DNA from: Rhizobium lusitanum | GTDB lineage: Bacteria > Pseudomonadota > Alphaproteobacteria > Rhizobiales > Rhizobiaceae | Reading direction: 5' to 3' | Length of the DNA stretch: 64,000 nucleotides | Assembly: GCF_014189535.1 (NCBI RefSeq) | Contig: NZ_CP050307.1 | Location: forward strand, 1,550,001 to 1,614,000 | Shown here: in pieces, positions 18,163-27,227 of the stretch | Position numbering within the stretch: position 1 is the stretch's first letter | Layout of the letters: every line of letters starts with the position of its first letter | Notes under the pieces: model-generated | Database searches by the model: none | The model's input: only the letters and a program-made list of their open reading frames with translations | Told to the model about the DNA's origin: nothing | Translations under genes and position numbers: made by a program

Positions 18163-19151
18163 GACCTTTCGATTATCTACGCGCCGAGAACACCACAGCA
18201 GCGATTTCCGAGGCCACCAAGCCAGAAACTCGGTTTCTCGCGGGCGGCACCACGCTCCTCGATCTCATGAAACTCAATGTCGAGCGTCCCGCGCGCGTGG
18301 TTGATATCACCCGCCTCTCTGGGCTCGACACGATCGAGGTATCGGCGGCTGTCATCCGCATTGGCGCTCTTGCCAAGATGAGCAAAGTCGCGGACGACGC
18401 TGACATCAAGGAGGCGGCGCCGGTTCTCTCCGAAAGCCTATGGCGTGCCGCCTCGGCGCAGTTGCGCAACATGGCGTCTATCGGCGGTAATCTGATGCAG
18501 CGAACCCGGTGCACATACTTCCGCGATCCAAGCGCATACCCGAACTGTAACAAACGCAATCCCGGCTCTGGATGCGCGGCGATCGAGGGTGTCAACCGCA
18601 ATCACGCCGTACTCGGCACCAGCGACGCCTGTATCGCCATCTATCCCGGGGATTTTGCCGTCTCGCTCGTGGCATTCGACGCCAAGGTCATCGTCCGTGG
18701 GGTTTCGGAGCGTATCATTCCGATCGACGATTTTTACCTGCTTCCGGGCCAAACCCCTCATATCGAGCACGAACTATCGCCCGGCGAGATGATCGTCGGG
18801 ATCGAGATCCCGCGTGTCGCCGCCTTGAAGCGCTCTCATTATCTCAAGGTCCGCGATCGCGCCTCCTACGAGTTCGCCGCCGCAAGTGCCGCGGTCGGGA
18901 TCGAGCTCGATGACGACGGCAAGACCATTCGCGACGTGCGCATCGCCGTTGGTGGCGTTGCCACTAAGCCATGGCGCCTTCGTGCAGTCGAGGAGGCGCT
19001 CAAGGGAAAGACGCTTGACGAGGCCACGCTCCGAACAGCTGCAGCATCGGCAGTCGATGGTGCCAAGTCGAGTGGACACAACGCTTTCAAGATCGAACTG
19101 GCACCAAAGGTCGTGGCGCGCGCCCTGATGACGGTAGGAGATATCGCATGA
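18159..19151 (+). CDS. FAD-binding subunit of a molybdenum oxidoreductase (PaoB-like)
   Basis: A 330-aa CoxM/XdhB-type subunit. FAD contacts lie in LAGGTTLLDLMKLN and MASIGGNLMQRTRC. A four-cysteine insertion (RTRCTYFRD, YPNCNKRNPGSGCAAI, TSDACIAIYPGDF) is the hallmark of the PaoB group, where it holds an extra 4Fe-4S cluster. The start overlaps the 2Fe-2S gene by ATGA and the end overlaps the Mo-subunit gene. This points to a PaoABC-type aldehyde oxidase rather than to xanthine dehydrogenase. Confidence 0.9.
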   Translation: MRPFDYLRAENTTAAISEATKPETRFLAGGTTLLDLMKLNVERPARVVDITRLSGLDTIEVSAAVIRIGALAKMSKVADDADIKEAAPVLSESLWRAASAQLRNMASIGGNLMQRTRCTYFRDPSAYPNCNKRNPGSGCAAIEGVNRNHAVLGTSDACIAIYPGDFAVSLVAFDAKVIVRGVSERIIPIDDFYLLPGQTPHIEHELSPGEMIVGIEIPRVAALKRSHYLKVRDRASYEFAAASAAVGIELDDDGKTIRDVRIAVGGVATKPWRLRAVEEALKGKTLDEATLRTAAASAVDGAKSSGHNAFKIELAPKVVARALMTVGDIA

Positions 19152-21529
19152 CACAGGATAACAATCTCAAACTCAACCGCCGTACCGTCATGAAACTCGG
19201 AGCCGGCGTGGCCGCAGTCGCCGGTGGTGGTGTTAATCTTGCGCCAAAAGCTTTTGCTGTCGAGCCCGCCACCGCAAAGGTATCACCTCTTGGCGCCCGA
19301 CTGTCTCGCGCTGAAGGTCCGTTGAAAGTGGCCGGACAGGCACGCTATGCAATCGAGCAGAAGCTGGAGAACATGGCCTATGGCGTCACGGTCCAATCGA
19401 CGCGTCCGGCAGGGCGCATCGTCAATATCGATACGTCTGCCGCCAAGGCCCTGCCCGGTGTCTTGGACGTCTATACCTTTCAGAATACCCTGAAGATCAA
19501 CAAGCCAACCGTCTACAGCAAGGGTGGCGGCGCAACGGAAGAATTCACGCCAATCCAGGACGACGTCGTCCGCTTCAACGGTATGCATATCGCCCTCGTG
19601 GTTGCAGAAACTTTTGAACAGGCGACGGAAGCAGCAAGCCTTCTCAAGGTCGAGTATGCAGACGGCGATCCCATTCTCGACATCAACGATCCCAAGGCAA
19701 AAGTGCAGCTTATCGAACCGATGGGTGCCGCGTGGGGCGATGCGGCGACAGCGCTGGCCAATGCCGAGGTCAAGGTTGACGTCACTTACACCACGTCACG
19801 CGAATACAACGTACCCATGGAACCACACGCCTGCATCGCGTCCTGGGAAAACGGAAAGATTACCGTTTGGGAGCCCAGTCAGTGGGTTGGCGGCGCACGA
19901 AGTGTCGTGTCGGAATGGCTTGGCATCGATATCGAGAATGTCCGGGTGATCTCGCCCTACGTCGGCGGCGGGTTCGGTTCCAAAATCGGGGCGCATCCCC
20001 ATGTGGGACTGGCTTGCGTGGCCTCTCGCCAGCTCGGTAGACCAGTCAAGGTTTCCCTGACGCGCCCGCAGACGTTTACCGGCCTTGGTGGCCGGCCGGC
20101 GACGCGGCAGACCCTATCCATCGGCGCCTCGAAGGACGGCAAGATCAGCTCGATCGTCCATGAGAGCTGGAACGAGACGGCGATCGACGAAGTCCATATC
20201 GAAGCTTGCAACAATGTGACGAAGATCATGTACGCAACGCCGAACTTTGCGTCGCGTCTCTACGTCGTGCCGGTCAATACGGTCCAACCAGGCTGGAAGC
20301 GCGGTCCCGGCGAGAACCCCAGTGCCTATGTGCTGGAAAGCGCTATCGACGAACTTGCCTACGCGCTCAACATGGACCCGATTACGCTGCGCCTTGCCAA
20401 CTGGGCTGACATCGATCCCAGCAGCAACCTGCAGTGGACAACGCGACAGCTGCGGGAAGCCTATGCCGCAGGCGCGCACGCCATCGGGTGGTGGAACCGG
20501 AATCCTCAACCCCGCTCAATGCGCGAAGGCCGAGAGCTTATCGGTTATGGAATGGCTGCCGGCTCTTACCCGATGATCCGCACTGCGAGCGAGGCCAAGA
20601 TCGTCTTTCATGCCAGCGGGCAAATAGAAGTCCTCAGCGCGGGTACCGACATCGGAACAGGGACCTATACCATTCTTGCCCAAACCGCAGCCGAAGCCCT
20701 CGGCGTCCCCGTCGAGACCATCGCGGTCCGCCTGGGCGATACCATCCTCCCCAGATCGGCGCTCGCCGGCGGCTCCCAGCAAGCGAACAATCTGACGGGT
20801 GCCGTTGCCCGGGCGGCGAAGAACGCGCGCGATACCCTGCTGTCGCTGGCAGCCTCGGATCCAAAGTCACCCTTGGTCGCCTCCAAGGTGACGGACCTCA
20901 CCTTCGAGAACGGCTCCGTTCGTCCGACACGTCGACCGACCGGCGGCATCAGCATTGCGAATTTGTTGAAAGCTGTCGGCAAAAGCAAACTGGAAGTCGA
21001 GGGCAACACATTCGCCCCAGACGCAACCGAGGACATGAAAAACGGCGCCGACCGTAGTTTCGCTCAATTGAAAGCCTCGTTGGAAGGGGGGCGTCTCGGC
21101 ACACAGCTGGTGCGCGCAATTTGTGGAAGTTCGCGTCGACGAGGACTTCGGCACGATCCGTGTCAAACGTATGGTTGCGGCATTTGACAGTGGAAGGATC
21201 TTTAATCCGAAACTGGCCGAAAGCCAGTGGATCGGCGGCATGATCATGGGTCTGGGACAAACGCTTCTAGAAGAAGGATATGTTGACCAGCGAGACGGAC
21301 GCATCGTGAATGCAAATTTCGCGGACTATGCGGTTCCCGTCAATGCCGATGTGCCTGACGTCCAGGTGATTTCAGTCGGCATTCCCGACTTGCAAGCGAG
21401 TGCTCTTGGGGGAAAGGCGTCGGCGAGATTGGTGTCGTGGGGGTCGCCCCAGCGATCGGGAATGCTGTGTTCCACGCGACGGGCAAGCGCATTCGAAGCC
21501 TTCCGATCACCTTGGAAAAGCTGGCTTAG
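19148..21529 (+). pseudogene. molybdopterin-binding subunit (PaoC-like), two compensating frameshifts
   Basis: The large subunit of the aldehyde oxidoreductase, about 793 residues if the frame is repaired. It opens with a Tat-like signal (NRRTVMKLGAGVAAVAGGG, then AFA). Mo-cofactor motifs follow (YVGGGFGSKIG, GTDIGTGTYTI, GGSQQANNLTG). The frame breaks at a run of six G (21086-21091), where five G would restore EGGVSAHSWCAQFVEV. It is restored at 21413-21415, where one extra A would give GGKGVGEIGVVG with the catalytic Glu. As read, translation stops at 21187 without that Glu. Both breaks are in homopolymers, so sequencing error is plausible. Confidence 0.85.
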
Positions 21530-21587
21530 AAAAGATGATCGCTGCGGCAATTCCCAGCTTCAGCGGTCATTCCTTTGAGGATTCTTC

Positions 21588-22520
21588 ATGCTGACGTCTT
21601 TTTCCGTGCTCCATACCCCACCTGTGCCATTCTGCGCCTTCATGACCGACGACGCCGAGGCGATCGTCAACTATGCAGCCGATGGCGCCGAGACAAAATA
21701 CGGTAGTGCGCTGGTGACGCTTGTCGAAATTCGTGGAGGCGCTGCGCGTGCACTCGGCGCGCAGATGGCCGTCCGTGGCGATGGTGGCTATTGTGGATAT
21801 GTCTCAGGCGGCTGCACCGAAGCAGCTGTGGCGGCCGAAGCAATAACGGCGATAAATAAAGGGACGGACCGATACCTTCGCCTCGGCGAAGGCTCCCAAT
21901 TCTTCGACATCATTCTCCCCTGTGGCGGGGGCATCACGCTGGCGATCCATGTCGTGAACGACGTAAAGCCGCTTCGCCAGGTTCTTTCGGCCCTTGAGAA
22001 GCGCAAGAGGATCGCTCTGCGTTACGACCCCGGCGCCCAGACGGTTGCTGCCGTCAAAGCGCGAGAGGAAGCCGCGGGCTCGTGGAGCGACACTTCGTTT
22101 ATCCGATCCTACAAACCGAATCTTCGGCTGATCCTATGCGGCCGCGGAATCGAGCTTGCAGCGACGGAGAGACTGGCGATTGCCTCCGCCATCGAGGTGT
22201 TTTCCTTTGATCGGCGATCTCAGGAGTTTGACGAGACCGGGATTGATCAGGATACGGCATTCGCTGTGCTGTTTCACGATCATGATCAGGAGCTGCCGTT
22301 GCTGGAGGCAGCGTTGCAACATAAACCCTTCTACATCGGTGCCCTTGGCAGCAAGAGAACGCATGTGCGCCGCTGCGAGGCGTTATGGGCGCGAGGCTAC
22401 ACACCTGCGCAGACGGATCGCATCAAGGCACCAATCGGTATGTTCGGACCGACGCGCGATGCAAACACCCTTGCGCTTTCGGTCGTGGCAGACGTCGCAC
22501 AGACGTTTTCGATGGCATGA
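21588..22520 (+). CDS. XdhC/CoxI-family maturation factor (PaoD-like)
   Basis: A 310-aa protein of the XdhC family, which binds and sulphurates the molybdenum cofactor and inserts it into the partner enzyme. The N-terminal XdhC_CoxI part contains VTLVEIRGGAARALGAQMAV and GYCGYVSGGCTEAAVAAEA. The C-terminal Rossmann part contains LRLILCGRGIELAATERLA and YIGALGSKRTHVRRC. A GAGG lies ahead of the ATG. It is the last gene of the PaoABC-like operon and should be dedicated to that enzyme. Confidence 0.88.
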   Translation: MLTSFSVLHTPPVPFCAFMTDDAEAIVNYAADGAETKYGSALVTLVEIRGGAARALGAQMAVRGDGGYCGYVSGGCTEAAVAAEAITAINKGTDRYLRLGEGSQFFDIILPCGGGITLAIHVVNDVKPLRQVLSALEKRKRIALRYDPGAQTVAAVKAREEAAGSWSDTSFIRSYKPNLRLILCGRGIELAATERLAIASAIEVFSFDRRSQEFDETGIDQDTAFAVLFHDHDQELPLLEAALQHKPFYIGALGSKRTHVRRCEALWARGYTPAQTDRIKAPIGMFGPTRDANTLALSVVADVAQTFSMA

Positions 22521-22690
22521 ATGGTAGCGGTTGACGAGGACGGCACACTGCATCTCAACCGGGACGATATTTCCGACGACAGACTTGTCTTGATCCTGGT
22601 GGAGAGTGCCTCGGATGATCATCTGGCCGAGCGCCAGCGCGATGGTATCTCATATACATTCGCTGGCAAAAACGAGTTTGATCTGGAAGC
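22521..22690 (+). pseudogene. RibD C-terminal/dihydrofolate-reductase-like fragment
   Basis: About 55 codons resemble the middle of RibD_C-type reductases (DGTLHLNRDDISDDRLVLIL, YTFAGKNEFDLEA). Both the N-terminal nucleotide-binding start and the C-terminal half are missing. It follows the XdhC stop directly (TGAATG), and after about 22690 the frame has no family character. It is a deletion remnant. Confidence 0.55.
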
Positions 22691-22899
22691 CGATTGCCAC
22701 CCTCCCGTCAAGATTATGCCGACGATTCACAGGGGCGAATGCCCAACCCAGGAGAAAACCTCGCGCTACCAGTCCGGCAGGAAATACAACACTGCCAGCC
22801 GCATCTCCATGGCCAGCTTTGCCCATCGAAGCAGTTACGAGCAGAAATCTGCAGAGTTAGCGGGTCGCCTCTGGCGACCCGCACGTAGCGCTTTCAAGC

Positions 22900-23733
22900 C
22901 TATGCTTCGAAGGTAAGAGAACTGGACAGTTGCCTGTGAGCATCGATCTGTTGCTGCACCAGGGCAAGCTTCTGTTCGATCATGCCGACCGCATCGGCGC
23001 CAGCGATAAAGCGACGGGGCAGCTCGGGAAGGTTGACCAGCGCAATGAGGGCCTGGGCAAGCTTAGCTGGGTCACCGGGCTGCTGCCCGTTGGCGGACTT
23101 CCAAAAGGCAAAGTGCTGGGCGCGTCGTTCGTCGTAGTCACCAATGGATGACGGAGCATACTGGGTGGAATCGTCAGTCAGAAGCTCTGTGCGGAAGAAG
23201 CCCGGATTGACGATCATGGTCTCGATACCAAAAGGCGCGACTTCCCGCTGCAGCGACTCCATCCAGCCATCGAGCGCGAACTTCGAGGCAGCGTAAGCGC
23301 TGCAAAACTCGAAGCCGACCAGGCTAGCAGTAGAAGAAATGGAGACGATCTTGCCGGATCCTTGGCTGCGCATCACCGGCAGCACGGCCCGGGTAACGCT
23401 CATGGGGCCGATGAGTCCGCTGGTCAGCTGCAAATCCATCTGCTCCGGGGTCAGCTCCTCGAAATAACCCGCGTAGAAGCTTGCGGCATTGTTGACCAGC
23501 ACATCAATGCGTCCGAAGCGTTTGAGCGCCGCCTTGAGAGCAGAGTCCGCATCAGCCGGCTTGGTTATATCCAGCGTGACCACCAGCAGATTTTCAGATT
23601 GCCCGATCGCCTCGGCTACGCGTTCCGGATTACGACCGGTCGCAACAAGCTTGTCGCCGGAAGCCAGAACCGCCTTGGCGAAATCCAGTCCCATGCCGCG
23701 CCCGGCGCCTGTGATCATCCAAACTTTACTCAT
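22900..23733 (-). CDS. short-chain dehydrogenase/reductase (SDR)
   Basis: A 277-aa classical SDR. The cofactor loop is TGAGRGMG, followed by LDITKPAD and NNAAS. The catalytic Ser and Tyr-Lys lie in SISSTAS and YAASKFALDG. Arg in ATGRNPERV suggests NADP(H). I start at MSKVWMITGAG, which has GAAGGAAT upstream; an earlier start adds a non-family leader. It is the second gene after the Old Yellow Enzyme on this strand, 74 bp beyond it. Substrate unknown. Confidence 0.88.
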   Translation of the reverse strand: MSKVWMITGAGRGMGLDFAKAVLASGDKLVATGRNPERVAEAIGQSENLLVVTLDITKPADADSALKAALKRFGRIDVLVNNAASFYAGYFEELTPEQMDLQLTSGLIGPMSVTRAVLPVMRSQGSGKIVSISSTASLVGFEFCSAYAASKFALDGWMESLQREVAPFGIETMIVNPGFFRTELLTDDSTQYAPSSIGDYDERRAQHFAFWKSANGQQPGDPAKLAQALIALVNLPELPRRFIAGADAVGMIEQKLALVQQQIDAHRQLSSSLTFEA

Positions 23734-23807
23734 GGAATTTATTCCTTCGGTGTTAGATCCCGAAGGGCAGACCTGCGCAGCCAACCCAACGGGGATTAAG
23801 TGACGAC

Positions 23808-24968
23808 TTATGCGTTCGCTCTTTTCGATTGTTCTGGGAGGTCATCATTGACCTTGAACCAGCCCGTGGCGGCCTGGATAACGCCCCAGAGCTTGGCCGG
23901 AAGCTCGATCTCGGGGACTTTCGAGGTTCTGACCTCAACCTCGATCTGATGTTCGCTACCGCCCTTCGACAGCTCAATCCAGTTCGGGTTGATCACCAGC
24001 CCCTGGCCGACAGCCACGAGCGAAAGGCCGAGATCAAGAGCGCTCCTAGCCTGCTCAGACGTCCTGATCTGGCCAGCGGCAATCACTGGGACACGTCCGG
24101 CCACACGGGTAGCGATCAGTTCGGCGACGGTGCGATCGTCGTCACTATCAATGGGTTTAGCTTCCAGCACACTGGTCAGCGAGGCATGGACGTAATCCAC
24201 GCCGGTTGCGATGAGACCATCGATCAGCGCGTAGGCGTCATCGATACGAAGGCCTCCCTCTTCTGATTCCTCAGGCGAAATACGGTATCCGAGAAGGAAG
24301 GGCCGCTTTGCAAATTGGCCGATGACCCGCTTGACCTCGAGGACAACAGCGAGAGGAAAACGCATGCGGCTTTCGGGCGACCCACCCCACTCGTCGTCGC
24401 GCTGGTTGTAGAGCGGCGAGAAGAAGTTCTGAAGCAGGAAGCCGTGCGCGCCGTGCAGTTCGATACCGTCGAAACCGGCTTCGATGGCGCGGCGCGTAGC
24501 TGCGCCGAAAGCGGAGATCACGTCGAGGATTTCGTCGTGGCTCAAGGGGCGCGGTGTGACTCCGCCGGGATTGAAAGGCCCCGCAGCAACTGGAACAGAG
24601 CTGGCACTCACGACATCTCCGTCAGGCACCAGGTTAGGTTCTGCCTTATTGCCAGCATGGAAGATTTGAAGCACCGCTGGCGCTCCGCCGCTCTTGGCGG
24701 CATTTGCAAGCCGGCGGAGACTCGGTATGAATTTATCGTCATAGGAGGCGAACTCGCCGGTGAAGCCGACACCGTTGGCTGTCACATGGGTGCAGCCCGT
24801 CAGAACCAGGCCGACACCCTGCGCCCTGCGCCGGTAATAGCTGGTTTCCTCACCGGAGACTGTCTCATCGTCGTTCGCGGACCATGTCGTCATTGGCGCC
24901 ATGACGACATGGTTTCGAAGGGTCAATCCGTTTGGAAAACTAAACGGTTCGAAAAGTGTGGCTTTCAT
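23808..24968 (-). CDS. NADH:flavin oxidoreductase, Old Yellow Enzyme family
   Basis: A 386-aa FMN-dependent ene-reductase starting MKATLFEPFSFPNGL. Family landmarks are VMAPMTTWSAND, GIELHGAHGFLLQNFFSP, the NQRDDEWGGS loop and a C-terminal phosphate-binding region (AAGQIRTSEQARSAL). It reduces activated C=C bonds, typically of enones, with NAD(P)H. The reading frame runs upstream to 25130, but the family starts here. That upstream part contains copy C of the 29-bp element. It is followed by an SDR on the same strand, a common pairing for detoxifying reactive carbonyls. Confidence 0.9.
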   Translation of the reverse strand: MKATLFEPFSFPNGLTLRNHVVMAPMTTWSANDDETVSGEETSYYRRRAQGVGLVLTGCTHVTANGVGFTGEFASYDDKFIPSLRRLANAAKSGGAPAVLQIFHAGNKAEPNLVPDGDVVSASSVPVAAGPFNPGGVTPRPLSHDEILDVISAFGAATRRAIEAGFDGIELHGAHGFLLQNFFSPLYNQRDDEWGGSPESRMRFPLAVVLEVKRVIGQFAKRPFLLGYRISPEESEEGGLRIDDAYALIDGLIATGVDYVHASLTSVLEAKPIDSDDDRTVAELIATRVAGRVPVIAAGQIRTSEQARSALDLGLSLVAVGQGLVINPNWIELSKGGSEHQIEVEVRTSKVPEIELPAKLWGVIQAATGWFKVNDDLPEQSKRANA

Positions 24969-25040
24969 GATCGAGATTCTTTCTTGCACTGCTTTGGTGG
25001 CTGTTTCGGAACAGTCATTTAGCAAAGAAGACGACCGTTG

Positions 25041-25069
25041 ATTATTCGCACCAATCTGCATGAAGTTAG
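25041..25069 (-). promoter_or_regulatory. 29-bp element, copy C (upstream of OYE gene)
   Basis: On the minus strand it reads TTTCTAACTTCATGCAGAT, then GGTGCG, then AATAAT, with the invariant 19-bp spacer. It ends 72 bp before the OYE start. As in copy B, the internal ATG is in frame with the gene. Confidence 0.7.
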
Positions 25070-25164
25070 AAAGACGGCTTCTGAATGTGGTCGCGGCGGC
25101 TTTGGAATTGCTCCGTGTTAGCCTGTGCAATTATTTCCTGCATCAGAGCGAGTTCGATCACGGC

Positions 25165-25290
25165 TTAGCCCGCTTCTGAAGGCGTATCCGGAATTCCGCT
25201 TTGCCGTGATTGGTTCTCCCTCCTATTTCCAGGAGCGGGATGTCGGTCTCCCGCGCCCCCCCCGACGCACCGATGCACAGCAATGTGAAT
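25165..25290 (+). pseudogene. LysR effector-domain fragment
   Basis: About 40 codons (AYPEFRFAVIGSPSYFQERD) match the effector-domain stretch of the LysR regulator at 15 kb (LRMAVVGSPSYFANRK). No HTH and no C-terminus are present. A run of eight C ends the similarity. It is a relic of a second LysR gene beside another copy of the 29-bp element. Confidence 0.55.
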
Positions 25291-25326
25291 TCGCGATATT
25301 TGATCAGCCATTCAAAAGCTACATTT

Positions 25327-25355
25327 CTAACGCCATGCAGATTAAGGCGGCTAAT
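25327..25355 (+). promoter_or_regulatory. 29-bp element, copy D (orphan)
   Basis: TTTCTAACGCCATGCAGAT is followed by CTAAT at the fixed spacing. No intact co-directional redox gene follows; a broken resolvase lies 200 bp on. It probably belonged to a gene lost with the LysR remnant just upstream. Confidence 0.65.
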
Positions 25356-25561
25356 GTATTTGCTGGCCGAGAGTTATAGTCCCTGCCATAGCTCCCAAGA
25401 GCGAAACGCGGGTAAGTTGAAGAGTGCCTCGCGCTGTCGTTCAGTCAGGATTGTGCGCCGAGGCATGCTTTGTTTGTCCCTATTGAAGTACAGTCTGTTC
25501 TGGACAACAATCACCCCATTCAAATCAAGGCCTTCAGGGCCTAAAATTCGCGAGGGTTCAA

Positions 25562-26179
25562 TTGGGACAGCGCGCCGCCATTTATTGCCGCGTTTCGACC
25601 GCCGATCAGTCCTGCTAGCGGCAGGAGCGTGACCTAACGGCATTTGCCGGACGCGCCGGCTTCAGTGTCGGCGGAATTTTCAAGGAAACCGGTTCCGGTG
25701 CAAAGCTCGATCGGGCCGAGCGGCGAAAGATCATGGCGCTGGCGCAATCGCGACAGATCGATGTCATCCTCGTGACCGAGCTTTCTCGATGGGGGCGATC
25801 TACGATCGACCTTCTCAACACGCTGCGTGAACTTGAAAGCTGGAGGGTTTCCGTCATCGCCATGAACGGCATGGCGTTCGATTTGTCGTCCCCTCACGGA
25901 CGAATGCTGGCGACATTCCTTTCCGGCATTGCGGAGTTCGAGCGTGATCTGATCAGCGAGCGGGTCAAGTCCGGGCTCGCAGCTGCGAAAGCACGAGGCA
26001 AAAAGCTTGGGCGTCAGATAGGTGAGCGCCCCAAATCAGATCGGCTTGCGCCGAAAGTAATGGCATCGGTCGCAGAAGGCCGCAGCTATCGGTGGATCGC
26101 TCGCGATCTGGGCATCAGCAAGAACACCGTCGCTGACATAGCGAAGCGGAATCGCGTAGAAAGTAAGAATCATGAGTGA
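25562..26179 (+). pseudogene. serine-recombinase/resolvase, interrupted by an amber codon
   Basis: It encodes a site-specific serine recombinase of about 205 aa. The catalytic Ser region is YCRVSTADQS, followed at 25616-25618 by a TAG where relatives have a Glu codon (SCERQ). Downstream the frame is clean (ILVTELSRWGRSTIDLLNTL, MLATFLSGIAEFERDLISER), with a C-terminal HTH (YRWIARDLGISKNTVADI). One substitution therefore kills it, unless the amber is suppressed or translation restarts, which would lose the catalytic Ser. Its 3' end overlaps the dehydratase gene by 8 bp. Confidence 0.8.
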
Positions 26180-27227
26180 GATGTCTCAGAACCCAGTCGC
26201 TGCGGTTGAGCTCAGCAAGATCCGGGCTCGGGCAGTCGCATTGGCGGACGCAATTTTCGAGACGCCAGTTATCGAACTTGCCTCGCCTTTCATCACGCAG
26301 CTGTTCGATACGGGGCAAGTTTTCCTCAAGCTCGAATGTTTCCAAAAAACCGGCACCTTCAAGGCCCGAGGTGCGTTGTCAAACGCGCATTCTATTCCGC
26401 TGGAAAGGTGGGAGGCAGGTATCACTGCCGTTAGCGCTGGCAACCATGCGATCGCGGCGGCCTGGGCGGCTCGCCAGCTTGGGCTCTCGGCAAAGGTCGT
26501 GATGCAGTCATCAGCGAATCCCTTCCGGGTCGCGCTGGCGAAGGCAGAAGGCGCAGAAGTGATTTTCAAGGATGGCGGTCCTGCAGCATTCGCCGAGGCA
26601 GAGCGTATCGTAAGAGAGGAGAGGCGCACGCTAATCCACCCCTTTGAAGGCGAGAACGTCACACTTGGCACGGGAGGTGTCGGCCTCGAATTCATTGACA
26701 CAGTTCCCGATCTCGATGCGGTCATCGTCGGAGTTGGCGGCGGAGGACTGATCAGCGGCGTTGCTGCGGCAATCAAACAGGTTAACCCGCGTTGTGCTGT
26801 CTATGGCGTCGAACCGAAAGGGGCAGCCTCGATGTCGCTCAGCCTGGCCGAGGGCCGGCCGGTTACCCTCGATAGGATTATGACCGTGGCGGATAATCTT
26901 GCCCCGCCAATGGCGCTACCGTTCGCTTTTGGCGTGATTGCCCACTACGTCGATAACATCGTCACGGTGTCGGACGACGATATTTGCGCCGGAATGGCGA
27001 TCTATCAGGAAGAGGCAAAGTTGGCAGTGGAACCCGCCGGCGCCGCCGCTCTTGCCGGGGCTGTCGGCCCATTGCGTCAAAGGATAGCGGGAAAGCGCAT
27101 TGGCATCGTGGTTTGTGGGGCGAACATCGATACGGAGTCCTATCTCACCCTGACCGAACGAGGCCGCCGGCACATAAGCCACATGGCCAACCAACAAACA
27201 GAAGATGCTGAAACGTCACGTTCTTAG
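26172..27227 (+). CDS. PLP-dependent threonine/serine dehydratase-like enzyme (EutB-like)
   Basis: A 351-aa fold-type II PLP enzyme. The Schiff-base lysine lies in KTGTFKARGALSNAH, the substrate loop in SAGNHAIAAAWAARQ and the phosphate-binding glycines in VGVGGGGLISGVAAAI. It is short, without the ACT regulatory domain of biosynthetic IlvA, so it is a catabolic-type dehydratase. Proteins of this size in rhizobia are often named EutB for hydroxyectoine use, but no eut partners lie beside it here. The start overlaps the resolvase end, so it may depend on the resolvase promoter or read-through. Confidence 0.85.
   Translation: MSEMSQNPVAAVELSKIRARAVALADAIFETPVIELASPFITQLFDTGQVFLKLECFQKTGTFKARGALSNAHSIPLERWEAGITAVSAGNHAIAAAWAARQLGLSAKVVMQSSANPFRVALAKAEGAEVIFKDGGPAAFAEAERIVREERRTLIHPFEGENVTLGTGGVGLEFIDTVPDLDAVIVGVGGGGLISGVAAAIKQVNPRCAVYGVEPKGAASMSLSLAEGRPVTLDRIMTVADNLAPPMALPFAFGVIAHYVDNIVTVSDDDICAGMAIYQEEAKLAVEPAGAAALAGAVGPLRQRIAGKRIGIVVCGANIDTESYLTLTERGRRHISHMANQQTEDAETSRS

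Noticed and set aside
26172..27227. Assignment of the dehydratase to an ectoine (eut) operon
   Set aside because: The transporter, cyclodeaminase and hydrolase partners are not adjacent; the M24 and M20 genes are 33 kb away in another operon.
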